Shown piece after piece: positions 1-8,620 of a stretch of DNA of 47,317 nucleotides. The translations under genes were made by a program, and so were the position numbers. Within the stretch, counting starts at the first letter, position 1; each line of letters opens with the position of its first letter. The notes under the pieces are model-generated. The model saw only the letters and a program-made list of their open reading frames with translations. It ran no database searches and had not been told where the DNA came from. Source of the stretch: Elusimicrobiota bacterium (lineage in GTDB: Bacteria; Elusimicrobiota; Elusimicrobia; UBA1565; UBA9628); the NCBI GenBank assembly GCA_027452025.1, contig DAIDHI010000067.1, positions 1-47,317 on the forward strand, read 5' to 3'.

Positions 1-120
1 ACCGACCTCCCGCACCTCAAGCGGCTCATCCACCCACCGCTTCAAAGGCTCCGGCAGAACCAGCGTCTGCTCTGGGCCTGTGTAAAAGCGTCCGACCTGC
101 CCTGGTCTTAGATTGTCATA
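1..120 (-). other. Possible fragment of a minus-strand coding region, unidentified
   Basis: The minus strand is open from about 120 to the window edge and reads DNLRPGQVGRFYTGPEQT followed by LVLPEPLKRWVDEP, a protein-like composition. A stop lies immediately upstream and no ATG, GTG or TTG begins the frame, so it is either a 5'-truncated gene or chance. The plus strand here does not encode the missing transmembrane start of the adjacent kinase in any frame. I do not recognise the family. Confidence 0.2.
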
Positions 121-2095
121 TTACTTATGCGTATATCAGTATTACAAGGATCTGCGCTACGGGCTGCTCGACGAGGCCGCCGCCTATCGCCGGCGCCTGC
201 GGCGTTATCTCGACCGTTTCCTGGCCCGGGACCGAGATTACGCCTCCGTGGAGTTCCTGGATGGGTCGGGCCGGCCAGTCTGCCGCTCGCAAGCCGCGTC
301 CGGCCTGCCGCCGTTCACGGCGCGGGATTTCTCGCAGGCCGCGCGCCTTCCGGCGGGAGGCTGGCGGGCGTTCCCCGAGGGAGAGGGCGGCCCGCAGCCG
401 ATCCTCTACTTCGCCGGGCCCGCTCGCGACAAGACCGGCCGTCTGGAGGGCGTGCTGGCTTTGGGCTACGACCTGACGCGGCTGCGCCGGCAGCTGGCCT
501 CGGTGGCGGTCGGCCAAGACGGAGCCGTCGACCTGCGCTTGGAAGACGGGTCCACGCTGCGCGGCTTGCCTTCCCGGGAGGGCTGGCTGAGCGCCGAGGG
601 GGCGCTTTCGAGCCGGCCATGGACGGTCGTGGTCACGGCGCGGCCCGACGAGTTCCTGGGACCGCTGCGCCGCGTGCGCCGCGCCGCGATCGCCCTGGCT
701 TTGGCCGGCTTGGCCGCGCTGGTCGGCATGCTGCTCTTCGTGCTGCGCTCCATGGTCCGGCCCATCGCCGAGCTTGGGGCGGCCGCGCGGCGCATCGGCG
801 AGGGGGATCTGTCGCAGAGGGTGCGGCTTTCCGGCGCCGAGGAATTGGAGACGCTGGCGCGCTCGTTCAACGAGATGGCGCTGCGCCTGGAGGATACGCG
901 CCGGGAGACGCAGAGGCTCCAAGCCCAGCTCGTCCAATCGGAGAAGCTCTCCGCCATCGGCCAGCTGATCTCGGCGGTCGCCCACGAGCTCAACAACCCC
1001 CTGGCGGCCGTCTCCAGCTACGTGCAGTTGGCGCGCCTGGACGGCTGCCCGCCGCAAGTCAAAGAGGATCTCAAGCGGGTCTACGATAACGTATTCCGGT
1101 GCCGAAAAGTGGTCGACGGCCTGCTGATCTTCGCGCGCAAGAGCCGGTCGGAGCGCAAGCGAGTCGACTTGAACTTGGCGGCCAAGGCCGCGCTGGAGCT
1201 TCTGGATTACCGTCTGGCCAAGACGGAGGGAGTGCGAGTCGTCCAGGAGCTCTGCCCGGAAGCTCCCGACGCGATGGGAGATTTCCACCAGGTCGTCCAG
1301 GTTCTCGTCAATCTCATCGTCAACGCCTGCGACGCGATGTCGTCGTCGACCCCGGCCGCCGGCAAGGTCCTGGTCCTGCGCACCGGCGCATCCGCCGGCG
1401 CGGCGACGGTGGAGGTGGAGGATAACGGCCCGGGCATCGCGACGGAACTCTCCGAGCGCGTTTTCGAGCCCTTCTTCACCACCAAGGACCCGGGCCACGG
1501 CACGGGCTTGGGCCTGTCGATCTGCCGTCAGATCGCTCGCGATCACGGCGGCGACGTCTTGCTGCGGTCGGCGCCGGCGCGGGGCAGCGTCTTCGTCTTG
1601 AGCCTTCCTTCGGCGCCCGCCTGCGCGGACGCAGCCGACGAAGGGATCTTTTGGCGCACTTATAAGGCCGTGCCCGCCCGGCGCGTCCTGGTGGCCGACG
1701 ACGAGAGGGACCTGGCGGACGCGATGGCGCGCCTGCTGCGCGAGGACGGCGACGACGTCCTCGTCGCCTACCACGGGGGCGAGGCGAAGCGGCTGCTGGA
1801 ATCGGGGCGCTTCGACTTGGTCGTCTCCGACATCGAGATGGAGCACGTCAAAGGGACCGAGTTATACGCCTTGCTCGCTGCCTCGGGGGCCTTTCCCGCC
1901 TGCAAGATACTGTTCGTGACCGGTGATATCCTCAACCCCAAGGTCCTGGGGTTTTTGTCCAGGACCGGCGCGGATTACCTGGCCAAGCCGTTCGACAACG
2001 AGGAATTCCGGCAGGCCGCCCGCCGCTTACTGGCGGCCACAGGCCAGCCCGCAGCGCAGGAGCCAGAAAGCCAGGCGGCGCGACAGCAACCATGA
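113..2095 (+). CDS. Sensor histidine kinase with C-terminal receiver domain, N-terminus apparently missing
   Basis: Two-component sensor kinase of 660 residues read from a TTG. Order: a Cache-like extracytoplasmic region (about 5-185), one membrane helix (about 190-212), HAMP (about 212-265), HisKA with the phospho-acceptor His291 in HELNNPL, an ATPase domain with the N-box (NLIVNACDAM), DNGPGI and GTGLGLSI, then a receiver domain with phospho-acceptor Asp573 (SDIEM) and Lys in LAKPFD. Family members with this sensor architecture have a first membrane helix before the extracytoplasmic domain. Here an in-frame TAA at 83-85 and the lack of ATG or GTG remove it, so the protein starts inside the sensor domain. 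It may therefore be truncated or rearranged at about position 110. Its 3' end overlaps the converging glycosyltransferase by 69 bases. The target regulator is not visible. The kinase call is secure; the intactness is not. Confidence 0.85.
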   Translation: MSYYLCVYQYYKDLRYGLLDEAAAYRRRLRRYLDRFLARDRDYASVEFLDGSGRPVCRSQAASGLPPFTARDFSQAARLPAGGWRAFPEGEGGPQPILYFAGPARDKTGRLEGVLALGYDLTRLRRQLASVAVGQDGAVDLRLEDGSTLRGLPSREGWLSAEGALSSRPWTVVVTARPDEFLGPLRRVRRAAIALALAGLAALVGMLLFVLRSMVRPIAELGAAARRIGEGDLSQRVRLSGAEELETLARSFNEMALRLEDTRRETQRLQAQLVQSEKLSAIGQLISAVAHELNNPLAAVSSYVQLARLDGCPPQVKEDLKRVYDNVFRCRKVVDGLLIFARKSRSERKRVDLNLAAKAALELLDYRLAKTEGVRVVQELCPEAPDAMGDFHQVVQVLVNLIVNACDAMSSSTPAAGKVLVLRTGASAGAATVEVEDNGPGIATELSERVFEPFFTTKDPGHGTGLGLSICRQIARDHGGDVLLRSAPARGSVFVLSLPSAPACADAADEGIFWRTYKAVPARRVLVADDERDLADAMARLLREDGDDVLVAYHGGEAKRLLESGRFDLVVSDIEMEHVKGTELYALLAASGAFPACKILFVTGDILNPKVLGFLSRTGADYLAKPFDNEEFRQAARRLLAATGQPAAQEPESQAARQQP

Positions 2096-3529
2096 ACGCC
2101 CGAGGACGTCTCGGCAGGCGACCGTCCGCTGCGGCCGCGCGCTCCGCCTGGGCAGAGCACGGAACCCGCGGTGCGGATCGCGGACGACGACGCGATCCCG
2201 CTCGACGCGGACCCAGGGGACCAGAAGGAGCGTTTTCGCGACCCGGCCGCCCCGGACGCCGCGCCGCCCCACGCCGTAAGCTCTCAGGAAAGGCTTGAGA
2301 AGCGCATCGTCGTAGCCGGCGAAGATCCGGGCCGACCCATATCCGGGTAGGGCCGCGAAGCCTGGCCCCGGCCGCGCCGGCGGCAGGCGCCCGATCCGTG
2401 AATGAACGCGCGCGGCCGCCGGACCCAAGCGCAGCGGCCGAGCGGGCCGGCCGCCGACCCTCTCGCAGAGCCGGCTCAGCGCCCGCGCGCAGCGCTCGAT
2501 CGAGTAGGCACGCGCACCGTCTGCGCCTCCAGGCCGCGCCTGGAGGGCCCGCGCCATGGCGTCGGCGAGCCGGTCGGCCGGAACGAACGGGCCGAAGGGC
2601 GAGTCGAGAGGACGCGCGAGCGAAACGCTCGAGCCGAACCGCTCCTTGAGGTCGGCGTGCCCTCCCCAGTCCGAGAGCGCCGCGCGTCCGCCCAGGCACA
2701 GGGAATCGAGAGCGGCCACCCCGAAATCCTCGTCAGAGTGCAGGCTGGCGGAAACGAAGACATGATCCCGCCCGAGAGCGCCGCGCAGACGGTCCGGCGA
2801 CAGCCGGCCCAACCAGCGCACGCGCTCCCCAAGGCCCAGGGTCGCCGCGACCCTTCGCAGGAAGCGTCCGTAGGTCTTGAACCGAAAGCCCATGTTCGGA
2901 CTGCCGAGCCCATCCGAGACACCGTACACGTCGAGCGAGCCCCGCCACGCGGGGCGACGCCGCGCCAGAACGCGCAGCGCCAGCAAGACGACATGCAGAC
3001 CCTTCTGCTCCGAGACCCGGCCCGCGAAGACGAAGCGCCGCGGGCCGCTCTCGGCCCGCCGGGAAACTAAGCGGCCGGGAAGCCCGATGGGAAAAGGGAC
3101 GACCCTCGCGTCCGCGCGAGGAAAGCATAGGCGCACGCTGCGCGCCTCGCGCCGGCTCGCCGCCAGGAACAGGTCCGCCTCGGTCAGGATACCCGCGAGC
3201 GCGCCCAACCTCGCGGCGGCGGCCGTCCCTTCGCCGTGGGTGTGGAGGACCAGCGGGGTCCACACGCGCAGGCGCTCGCGCAGCGCGAGGAGACAGCGTC
3301 TGGTCGCCGGCGTGAGCACGGTAACGACGACGAGATCGGCCTTCAAGAGCGTCCCCATGACCGAGGCGAAGCGAGCCTCGCCGGCGGCCACGACGCGCAC
3401 CCTTCGGCCCGGCTCGCGCCCCAGCGCGGCCCAGGCCCGCTCCAGGGCAGGGATGATCCGGCGCATGCTGAGCCACGACGAGCGGCGGCTCGTCAGGACG
3501 ACGATCTCGCGAACGGGCGCCCGGCTCAT
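2027..3529 (-). CDS. GT-B (family 4-like) glycosyltransferase
   Basis: A 500-residue retaining-type glycosyltransferase, probably cytoplasmic, transferring a sugar from an activated donor. The N-terminal half has a GT-B acceptor-domain look (EIVVLTSRRSSWLSMRR). The C-terminal domain shows FAGRVSEQKGLHVV, then DEDFGVAALDSLCLGGR, which fits the donor-binding E-x7-E region with Asp and Asp-like residues in place of one Glu. About 130 Arg-rich residues follow the usual end of the fold and reach into the 3' end of the converging kinase gene. The ATG at 3529 overlaps the stop of the upstream carbamoyltransferase (ATGA), so the two are translationally coupled. An in-frame extension to 4168 lies antisense inside that gene and is rejected. 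Together the pair probably builds a carbamoylated glycan or secondary metabolite; the substrate is unknown. Confidence 0.8.
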   Translation of the reverse strand: MSRAPVREIVVLTSRRSSWLSMRRIIPALERAWAALGREPGRRVRVVAAGEARFASVMGTLLKADLVVVTVLTPATRRCLLALRERLRVWTPLVLHTHGEGTAAAARLGALAGILTEADLFLAASRREARSVRLCFPRADARVVPFPIGLPGRLVSRRAESGPRRFVFAGRVSEQKGLHVVLLALRVLARRRPAWRGSLDVYGVSDGLGSPNMGFRFKTYGRFLRRVAATLGLGERVRWLGRLSPDRLRGALGRDHVFVSASLHSDEDFGVAALDSLCLGGRAALSDWGGHADLKERFGSSVSLARPLDSPFGPFVPADRLADAMARALQARPGGADGARAYSIERCARALSRLCERVGGRPARPLRLGPAAARVHSRIGRLPPARPGPGFAALPGYGSARIFAGYDDALLKPFLRAYGVGRRGVRGGRVAKTLLLVPWVRVERDRVVVRDPHRGFRALPRRSARPQRTVACRDVLGRSWLLSRRLAFWLLRCGLACGRQ

Positions 3530-5319
3530 GGCCGCTTGATCACGAGACAGCCCTGGACGGCCAGGGCGTCCAAGGGCGTCCTGTCGAGCACGCTCAAGGC
3601 GTGCTGCAGCGTCTCCGCGATCGGCTCGCCTCGGACGTTGAGGCTCGTGTTGAGCACGACGTAGACGCCGGTCAGCCGCCCGAAGGCCTCGATGAGGTCG
3701 TAGAACGCGGGGTTCTGCTCCCGGCGCACGGTCTGGACGCGCGACGTGCCGTCGATGTGGCAGACCTCCTTGAGCCGCTCGCGCCACTGCGGCCTGACGC
3801 GCGGCGCGAAGGACATGAACGGCGACTCGAAGCCTTTGGGCACGACGAAATAGTCGGCAGCCCTCTTCCAGGGCACCGAGCAGCCGAAAGGCCGGAAGCC
3901 CTCGCGCCCCTTGATCCGGCGGTTGAGGAGGTCCCTGATCCCCGCCTTCAGCGGGCTGGCGAGCAGGCTGCGGTGCCCCAGCGCCCGCGGCCCGGACTCG
4001 CTGCGCCCCTGAAACCAGCCCAGCGTCCGGCCCCGGGCCAGCAGCGCCGCCGCTTCGCGCGGGAGGCTGCGAGAGAATCGCGCCTGCCGGCGGCCAAAGG
4101 CGCGGGCGAGCTGCGCCCGGCTCGGCACCGACGCCACAGGTCCCAAATCGGGACGCTGAAGGCGCCACGGGACCGGCTTGCGGCGCAGCCCGCTTTCAAG
4201 CCGCAAGTGCTGCGCCGCGCCGAAGGCGATGGATTCGTCGCCGGGAAACGGAGGCACATAAACCTCGCGGTAGAGGCCCGACTCCGCCAGCCGCATGTTG
4301 GCCAGGCAATTCAGCGCGCAGCCGCCCGTCAAGACGAGCTTGTCGTAGGCCGGCCAGCGGCGGCGCCAGTCCCGCGCCAGGTCCAGAAGCGACCTCTCGA
4401 AGTGCGCTTGGACGGAGGCGGCGACGTCGGCGTAATATCGAAAATGAGGCGAGGCCTCCCAGCGCGCCGTCGTCGAGCCTCGAAACCGGCGCGGCCAATC
4501 CAAACCCGCGATGAACGCGAGCCTGTCGCGAATGGGGCGCGCTCGTCCGTAAGCCGCCAGGCCCATCACCTTGCCGGCATGGCGCGGGTTGTTGAAGACG
4601 AATCGGGCCGCGTTCTCGTAAAGCAGGCCCAGCCCCCGGCTCCAGGGCCACCCCAAAGCGGGCACGCCTCCCGGCGCCGGCTCCAGCTTCTGCCATTCTT
4701 TGCTCAAGCAGGTCAGGCGCGAGCCCTCGCAGGCATAGACCGACAGCGCCTCGGCGAAGACGCCGGGACCGGACGGCGGCGGAAAGCCGCGCAACTCCGG
4801 CCAGTCTCGGTCGAAGGCGCCGGCGAGATTGCCGGCCCCGTCCAAGACGACGATCAGGGCCTTCGCGAAGGGAGCGCAGACCATGGCGGCGGCGGCGTGG
4901 CAGTAGTGGTGGGGCACGAACGCGAGACGCGGGTTGTGCCGGGCGATATAGGGGCGCAGCTCCCGGCCCCCGGCCCTTTCAAACACGCCGACGGCGTTCC
5001 CTTTCTTCGAAGCGCGGATCCAGAACCGCCGGTAAGCCGTCTTTGACAGGGCCTCGAGCGGCCGCTCGCCGCAGCTGCTCTCGGCCATGGCCGCGCGCCC
5101 CGGCTGAAAGCCTCGGGGCAGCGCCCGGATCACCGGACCCAGGTCGGAAGGATCGAAATCGAATTTCCGGCCGAGGAGCCTCTCCTTGAGCAGCAGTTGA
5201 ACCCGCGCGCGCCCACGGGTTTCCTCTATGAGGCAGAGCCCCGCGTCGTGAGCGCCTTTATTGAGGCCGACGAACGCCCTGGATTGGATGCCGCGAGCAT
5301 TCAGCGCCTTTGGGGGCAT
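3526..5319 (-). CDS. NodU/TobZ-family O-carbamoyltransferase
   Basis: A 597-residue full-length member of the NodU/CmcH/TobZ family, which uses carbamoyl phosphate and ATP to make carbamoyl-adenylate and transfers the carbamoyl group to a hydroxyl, usually on a sugar. The N-terminal Kae1-like domain has the metal-binding HHYCHAAAA motif and LTGGCALNCLANMRL. The C-terminal YrdC-like part carries GWFQGRSESGPRALGHRSLL, FRPFGCSVPW, DGTSRVQTV and VVLNTSLNVRGEPI, all family hallmarks. The ATG at 5319 is chosen because the residues after it lead into GLNKGAHDAGLCL, the usual start of the fold. tRNA-Glu lies 17 bases upstream on the same strand. It forms a two-gene unit with the downstream glycosyltransferase, so a sugar acceptor is the likely target, although no nucleotide-sugar genes are adjacent. 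Confidence 0.93.
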   Translation of the reverse strand: MPPKALNARGIQSRAFVGLNKGAHDAGLCLIEETRGRARVQLLLKERLLGRKFDFDPSDLGPVIRALPRGFQPGRAAMAESSCGERPLEALSKTAYRRFWIRASKKGNAVGVFERAGGRELRPYIARHNPRLAFVPHHYCHAAAAMVCAPFAKALIVVLDGAGNLAGAFDRDWPELRGFPPPSGPGVFAEALSVYACEGSRLTCLSKEWQKLEPAPGGVPALGWPWSRGLGLLYENAARFVFNNPRHAGKVMGLAAYGRARPIRDRLAFIAGLDWPRRFRGSTTARWEASPHFRYYADVAASVQAHFERSLLDLARDWRRRWPAYDKLVLTGGCALNCLANMRLAESGLYREVYVPPFPGDESIAFGAAQHLRLESGLRRKPVPWRLQRPDLGPVASVPSRAQLARAFGRRQARFSRSLPREAAALLARGRTLGWFQGRSESGPRALGHRSLLASPLKAGIRDLLNRRIKGREGFRPFGCSVPWKRAADYFVVPKGFESPFMSFAPRVRPQWRERLKEVCHIDGTSRVQTVRREQNPAFYDLIEAFGRLTGVYVVLNTSLNVRGEPIAETLQHALSVLDRTPLDALAVQGCLVIKRP

Positions 5320-5335
5320 GATGAGGTCCGGGGCC

Positions 5336-5412
5336 TGGTGGCGCGTATGGGATTTGAACCCATGATCTCCGCCTTGAGAGGGCGATGTCCTAGGCCGCTA
5401 GACGAACGCGCC
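5336..5412 (-). tRNA. tRNA-Glu (CUC anticodon)
   Basis: A 77-base cloverleaf on the minus strand. The acceptor stem pairs GGCGCGT with ACGCGCC, and discriminator A and an encoded CCA follow. The anticodon arm is CGCC-CTCTCAA-GGCG, giving CUC. The T arm contains GGTTCAAAT. It lies directly upstream of the carbamoyltransferase in the same direction. I saw no integrase or direct repeat suggesting use as an attachment site. Confidence 0.95.
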
Positions 5413-5448
5413 ACCAGGACCCGGACCGACGGGAGATTTTAGCATAAT

Positions 5449-7506
5449 ATGCCCGTGGAGCAGACGCCCGCGGGTCCTCCGGCCTGGACGTATTGGCTCG
5501 CCGCGCTCACGGCGGCCCTGTTCAGCGCCTATCTGAAGATCGGCCTGTCGCAGGCCATGCCGACCTTCGACGCGCGCGACGACACGGCCTGCTTCCACGT
5601 CGAGGGCGCGCTGCAATACCGCTACGCCAAGCTCCTCGCCGCGGGGCAGGACATCCCAGACGTCGACGTCAAGGCGCAGTATCCCGAGGGCCTGCGCGTG
5701 GGCCGCGACGTCAGCCTGATCATGGAGCGCGCCACGGCCTGGACGTTCTGGCTGCTCGGCGGAACGTCGGTCCGGGAGTTCCACCGCTTCGTCGTGGCCT
5801 GGGTGGCCGGCTTTTCGAGCCTCTCGGTGCTCGCGCTCTTCGCCCTCGGCTTGGCCCTGGGCGCGCCGCCCGGGCTCTCCTTGGCCTGCGCCGCGGCTTA
5901 CGCCGTGGCCTGGGCGCAAGTCTCGCCGATGGCCGCCACCTACGGCCTCCAGACCTTCGCTTTGCCGCTGCTGTTCTGGACCGTGGCCGCGCTGGCCTTC
6001 GCGCTGCGCGAGGACTCCCCCGGCGCCGACGCGGCGGCGGCGGGCGCCGCGGCCGCCCTCGCCTTGGCGCTGGCGAGCTGGCATTTCTCGCGCTTCTTTC
6101 TCCTGACGCTGTGGCCGGCGCTCTCCTTCGCGGCCTGGCGCGCGCGCCAAGACGACGGCGCCCGACGACGCCTGCTGCGAGCCGTCCTTTGGCTCTTGGC
6201 CGGCGCCGCCGCGGCCGGCCTCGCCTCCGGAGTCCTGCGGCAGACCGATTTTCTGCTGTCTCCGGAGATGTGGGCGGGCGCGGCGCTGGCGGCCTGGCTG
6301 GCCTTCGGGCCGCGCGGCCTGGCCTTCGGGGCCCTTGCGGCGGCGGCCGCGGCGGCCTGGTCGCGCGGGGCGGAATCGGCCGCATACGGCCACGTCTGGG
6401 GACTTCTCTGGGACAAGCTGCGCCTGGGCCTGGTCAAGCCTGAGGATCCCCGCCTGCTCTCGCAGGACGCCCGCCTGCTGTGGACGGGGCCTTTCAACTC
6501 GCCGGACGCGGGCTTCCTGTTCTTTTCGCTGTTTCCCTTGGCGCTGCTGGCTCTTCCGCGCCTATGGCCGTCGCGGCAGCCCGAAGCTCCGGAGGACGCC
6601 GCGGGAGACCTTTGCGACGCGCTGCTGCTCATCGAGCTGGCCTCGACGGCGCTGGTCTTGCGCCTGACCGACGTCCTGGTCTTCTTCCTGGCGGCGGCGC
6701 CGCTGCGCCGCCGCGCCAGCCGCTGGCGACCCCGCGCCGTCCTCGCGCTGGCCGCCGCCGTGGCCGCCTGCGAGGGGCTCAAGACCGTGGCCCCGCAATC
6801 GCGCCTCAATCCGTTCATGCGCGTGGCCGCCGCGCTCACGCCCCCCGACCGCCAGCCCGGCTACTCGGGCCAAAACGAACGGCGGCTCCTGGCCTGGCTG
6901 TCGAGAGACGGGGGCGGCCGTCCCGTGCTCGCCGACTTCGGGCTATCGGCCTCGATCCTCGCCTACACGCCCTCGCCCGTGCTGCTGCAGCCGAAATTCG
7001 AATCCGGTCCTCTTCGGGAAAAGACGGCGGCCTATTTGCACGCCCTCTATTCCGGCGAGGACGACTTCGACGCCTACTGCCGCCGCTACGGCGCCAAGCT
7101 CTTCGTCTACAGCGCCGCAGACCTCCTCGACCAGACGCGGGACGGACCGCGCTACATGGCCGCGGCGCCGCCCCTGCGCGACTCGACGGCCGCCGTGCTC
7201 TTCCACTTCCATCCCGAGGCGCTGCGGCATTTCCGGCTCGTCTACGAAAACGCCGACTACCGCGTCTACGAAGAAGGAGAGCCCGGGATCGCGCCGAAGG
7301 CCGTCCCCCCCATCTACGACCCGGCGCAATATCATCCCCAGCACGCCGCCGACGGCACGCTCGTCCTCGACGTCACGGGAGTGCTCCAACGCCGCGATTT
7401 CGCGCGCGCGGCTCTCTTCCTCGCCGCCGCCTTCGCGCGCATGGGCCAAGAGGGCTTGGCGCGCCGCTACGCGGCCGCCGCGCGTGCGGCCTGGCCGGGC
7501 AATTAG
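5449..7506 (+). CDS. Polytopic GT-C glycosyltransferase, STT3-like
   Basis: A 685-residue integral membrane protein. The first helix (about 12-30) is followed by an acidic external loop (TFDARDDTACFHVEGALQYR) in the position where GT-C enzymes hold their catalytic DxD-type motif, then about ten further hydrophobic segments to about residue 440. The last 230 residues are soluble; the stretch VLADFGLSASILAY resembles a degenerate WWDYG region of STT3, and FRLVYENADYRVYEE resembles the tail of such domains. The likely reaction is transfer of a sugar or oligosaccharide from a polyprenyl-phosphate donor on the extracytoplasmic face; this is inferred from fold-level resemblance. ATG at 5449 lies 36 bases beyond the divergent tRNA. 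The next gene starts 13 bases downstream, suggesting cotranscription. It could also be a PMT/ArnT-like enzyme. Confidence 0.55.
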   Translation: MPVEQTPAGPPAWTYWLAALTAALFSAYLKIGLSQAMPTFDARDDTACFHVEGALQYRYAKLLAAGQDIPDVDVKAQYPEGLRVGRDVSLIMERATAWTFWLLGGTSVREFHRFVVAWVAGFSSLSVLALFALGLALGAPPGLSLACAAAYAVAWAQVSPMAATYGLQTFALPLLFWTVAALAFALREDSPGADAAAAGAAAALALALASWHFSRFFLLTLWPALSFAAWRARQDDGARRRLLRAVLWLLAGAAAAGLASGVLRQTDFLLSPEMWAGAALAAWLAFGPRGLAFGALAAAAAAAWSRGAESAAYGHVWGLLWDKLRLGLVKPEDPRLLSQDARLLWTGPFNSPDAGFLFFSLFPLALLALPRLWPSRQPEAPEDAAGDLCDALLLIELASTALVLRLTDVLVFFLAAAPLRRRASRWRPRAVLALAAAVAACEGLKTVAPQSRLNPFMRVAAALTPPDRQPGYSGQNERRLLAWLSRDGGGRPVLADFGLSASILAYTPSPVLLQPKFESGPLREKTAAYLHALYSGEDDFDAYCRRYGAKLFVYSAADLLDQTRDGPRYMAAAPPLRDSTAAVLFHFHPEALRHFRLVYENADYRVYEEGEPGIAPKAVPPIYDPAQYHPQHAADGTLVLDVTGVLQRRDFARAALFLAAAFARMGQEGLARRYAAAARAAWPGN

Positions 7507-7519
7507 CTAGACTGGCCGC

Positions 7520-8620
7520 ATGCGCTCCGCGCTTGCGCTTTTCGCCGCGCTCACCAGCGTCCCCACCGCGCCTTTCTTCGAGGGTTCCGCGGCCGCTCAA
7601 GCCCTGGCGTGGGCTCGGGGCCGCCTCGGCCGGTCCGTCGCGGTACGCCGCCGGCGCGGGGGCTTGATTCTGAGCTACCGCGGCGCGGGTCCCGGGCCGG
7701 CGCTCGCGCTGGCCGCCCATCTCGACCACCCCGCCTTCCATCTCTCGCGAGCGACGGCCCAAGGGGCCGCCGGCAGGCTGATGGGCGGCCTCCCGGCGCA
7801 CTTGCTCAAGGGCGCGGCCGTCGAAGCGTTCGAGGCCGGGGCCCGCTCCAACGTCCCCGCCGCGCAAGGGCTCGTCAGCGGCCCTGAAGCCGGCGGCTTT
7901 TTTCCGATCCGCTGGACGGTCCCGCCCGCCCGCGGCGCCAAGCCGGCCTTCGCCGTCCTGGCGCTGACGCCGTTCTCGATCCAAAACGGCTGGCTGCTGT
8001 CGCGCTCGATCGACGACCTGCTCGGCTGCGCGATCTCCCTGGAAGTGCTGCGCCAGGCGGCCGCAGGCCGCTGGAAGACCAACCTCACGGTCTTGCTCCA
8101 CCGCGCCGAGGAAGTGGGATTTATCGGCGCTCTGGATCTGATCGCGCAAGGCGCCGTCTCGCCGGAGGATTCGGTGATCTCGGTGGAAACCTCGCGGGAG
8201 CTGCCGGGCGCGCGGCCCGGGCGCGGGCCCGTCGTGCGCCTGGGCGACAAGGCCTGCCTTTTCGACGGCAACCTGACCGCTCTGCTCGACTTGGCCGCCA
8301 AGAACACCGCTCGACGGGGGCTGCGCTGCCAGCGCCTGCGGCTGATGGGAGGCACCTGCGAGGCCGCCGCCTATCAGGCCTTCGGCTACGAGGCCGGCGG
8401 CGTGGCCGTGCCGCTGGTCAACTACCACAACGGCTGGGGCGCCTCGGCCGTGGCGCCGGAAAAAGTCCGGCTCTCCGACGCGGCCGGGGCGATCGCGCTG
8501 CTCGGGGAGGCCGCCCGCCTGTTTCCCCAACAGTCCGCGCTGCGCGGCGGGCTGCGCCGCCGCCTGGCGCAGCGCCAGGCCAAGACGACGTCCGCGTTCG
8601 CCAAAATGGGCCGATGGTGA
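7520..8620 (+). CDS. M42-like zinc/cobalt aminopeptidase
   Basis: A 366-residue cytoplasmic metallopeptidase of the M42/M20/M28 clan MH type. Candidate co-catalytic metal ligands appear in the expected order: H67 and D69 in AAHLDH, D165/D166 in SIDDLLGC, E197/E198 in LHRAEEVGF (general base and ligand), E223 in SVETS where M42 enzymes usually have Asp, and H303 in VNYHNGW. The segment PGRGPVVRLGDKACLFD matches the M42 region after the fourth ligand. It probably removes N-terminal residues from peptides. The last bases overlap the start of the adenosyltransferase by 7, indicating one transcript. The substitution at the fourth ligand makes exact family placement (M42 or M20) less certain than the peptidase call. 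Confidence 0.72.
   Translation: MRSALALFAALTSVPTAPFFEGSAAAQALAWARGRLGRSVAVRRRRGGLILSYRGAGPGPALALAAHLDHPAFHLSRATAQGAAGRLMGGLPAHLLKGAAVEAFEAGARSNVPAAQGLVSGPEAGGFFPIRWTVPPARGAKPAFAVLALTPFSIQNGWLLSRSIDDLLGCAISLEVLRQAAAGRWKTNLTVLLHRAEEVGFIGALDLIAQGAVSPEDSVISVETSRELPGARPGRGPVVRLGDKACLFDGNLTALLDLAAKNTARRGLRCQRLRLMGGTCEAAAYQAFGYEAGGVAVPLVNYHNGWGASAVAPEKVRLSDAAGAIALLGEAARLFPQQSALRGGLRRRLAQRQAKTTSAFAKMGRW

Noticed and set aside
125..1846. 573-codon minus-strand frame opposite the first kinase
   Set aside because: Shadow of the kinase; the plus frame has all H, N, G and receiver motifs.
5336..5412. tRNA-Glu as an integration site of a genomic island
   Set aside because: No integrase, no repeated tRNA 3' end and no clear composition change on either side.
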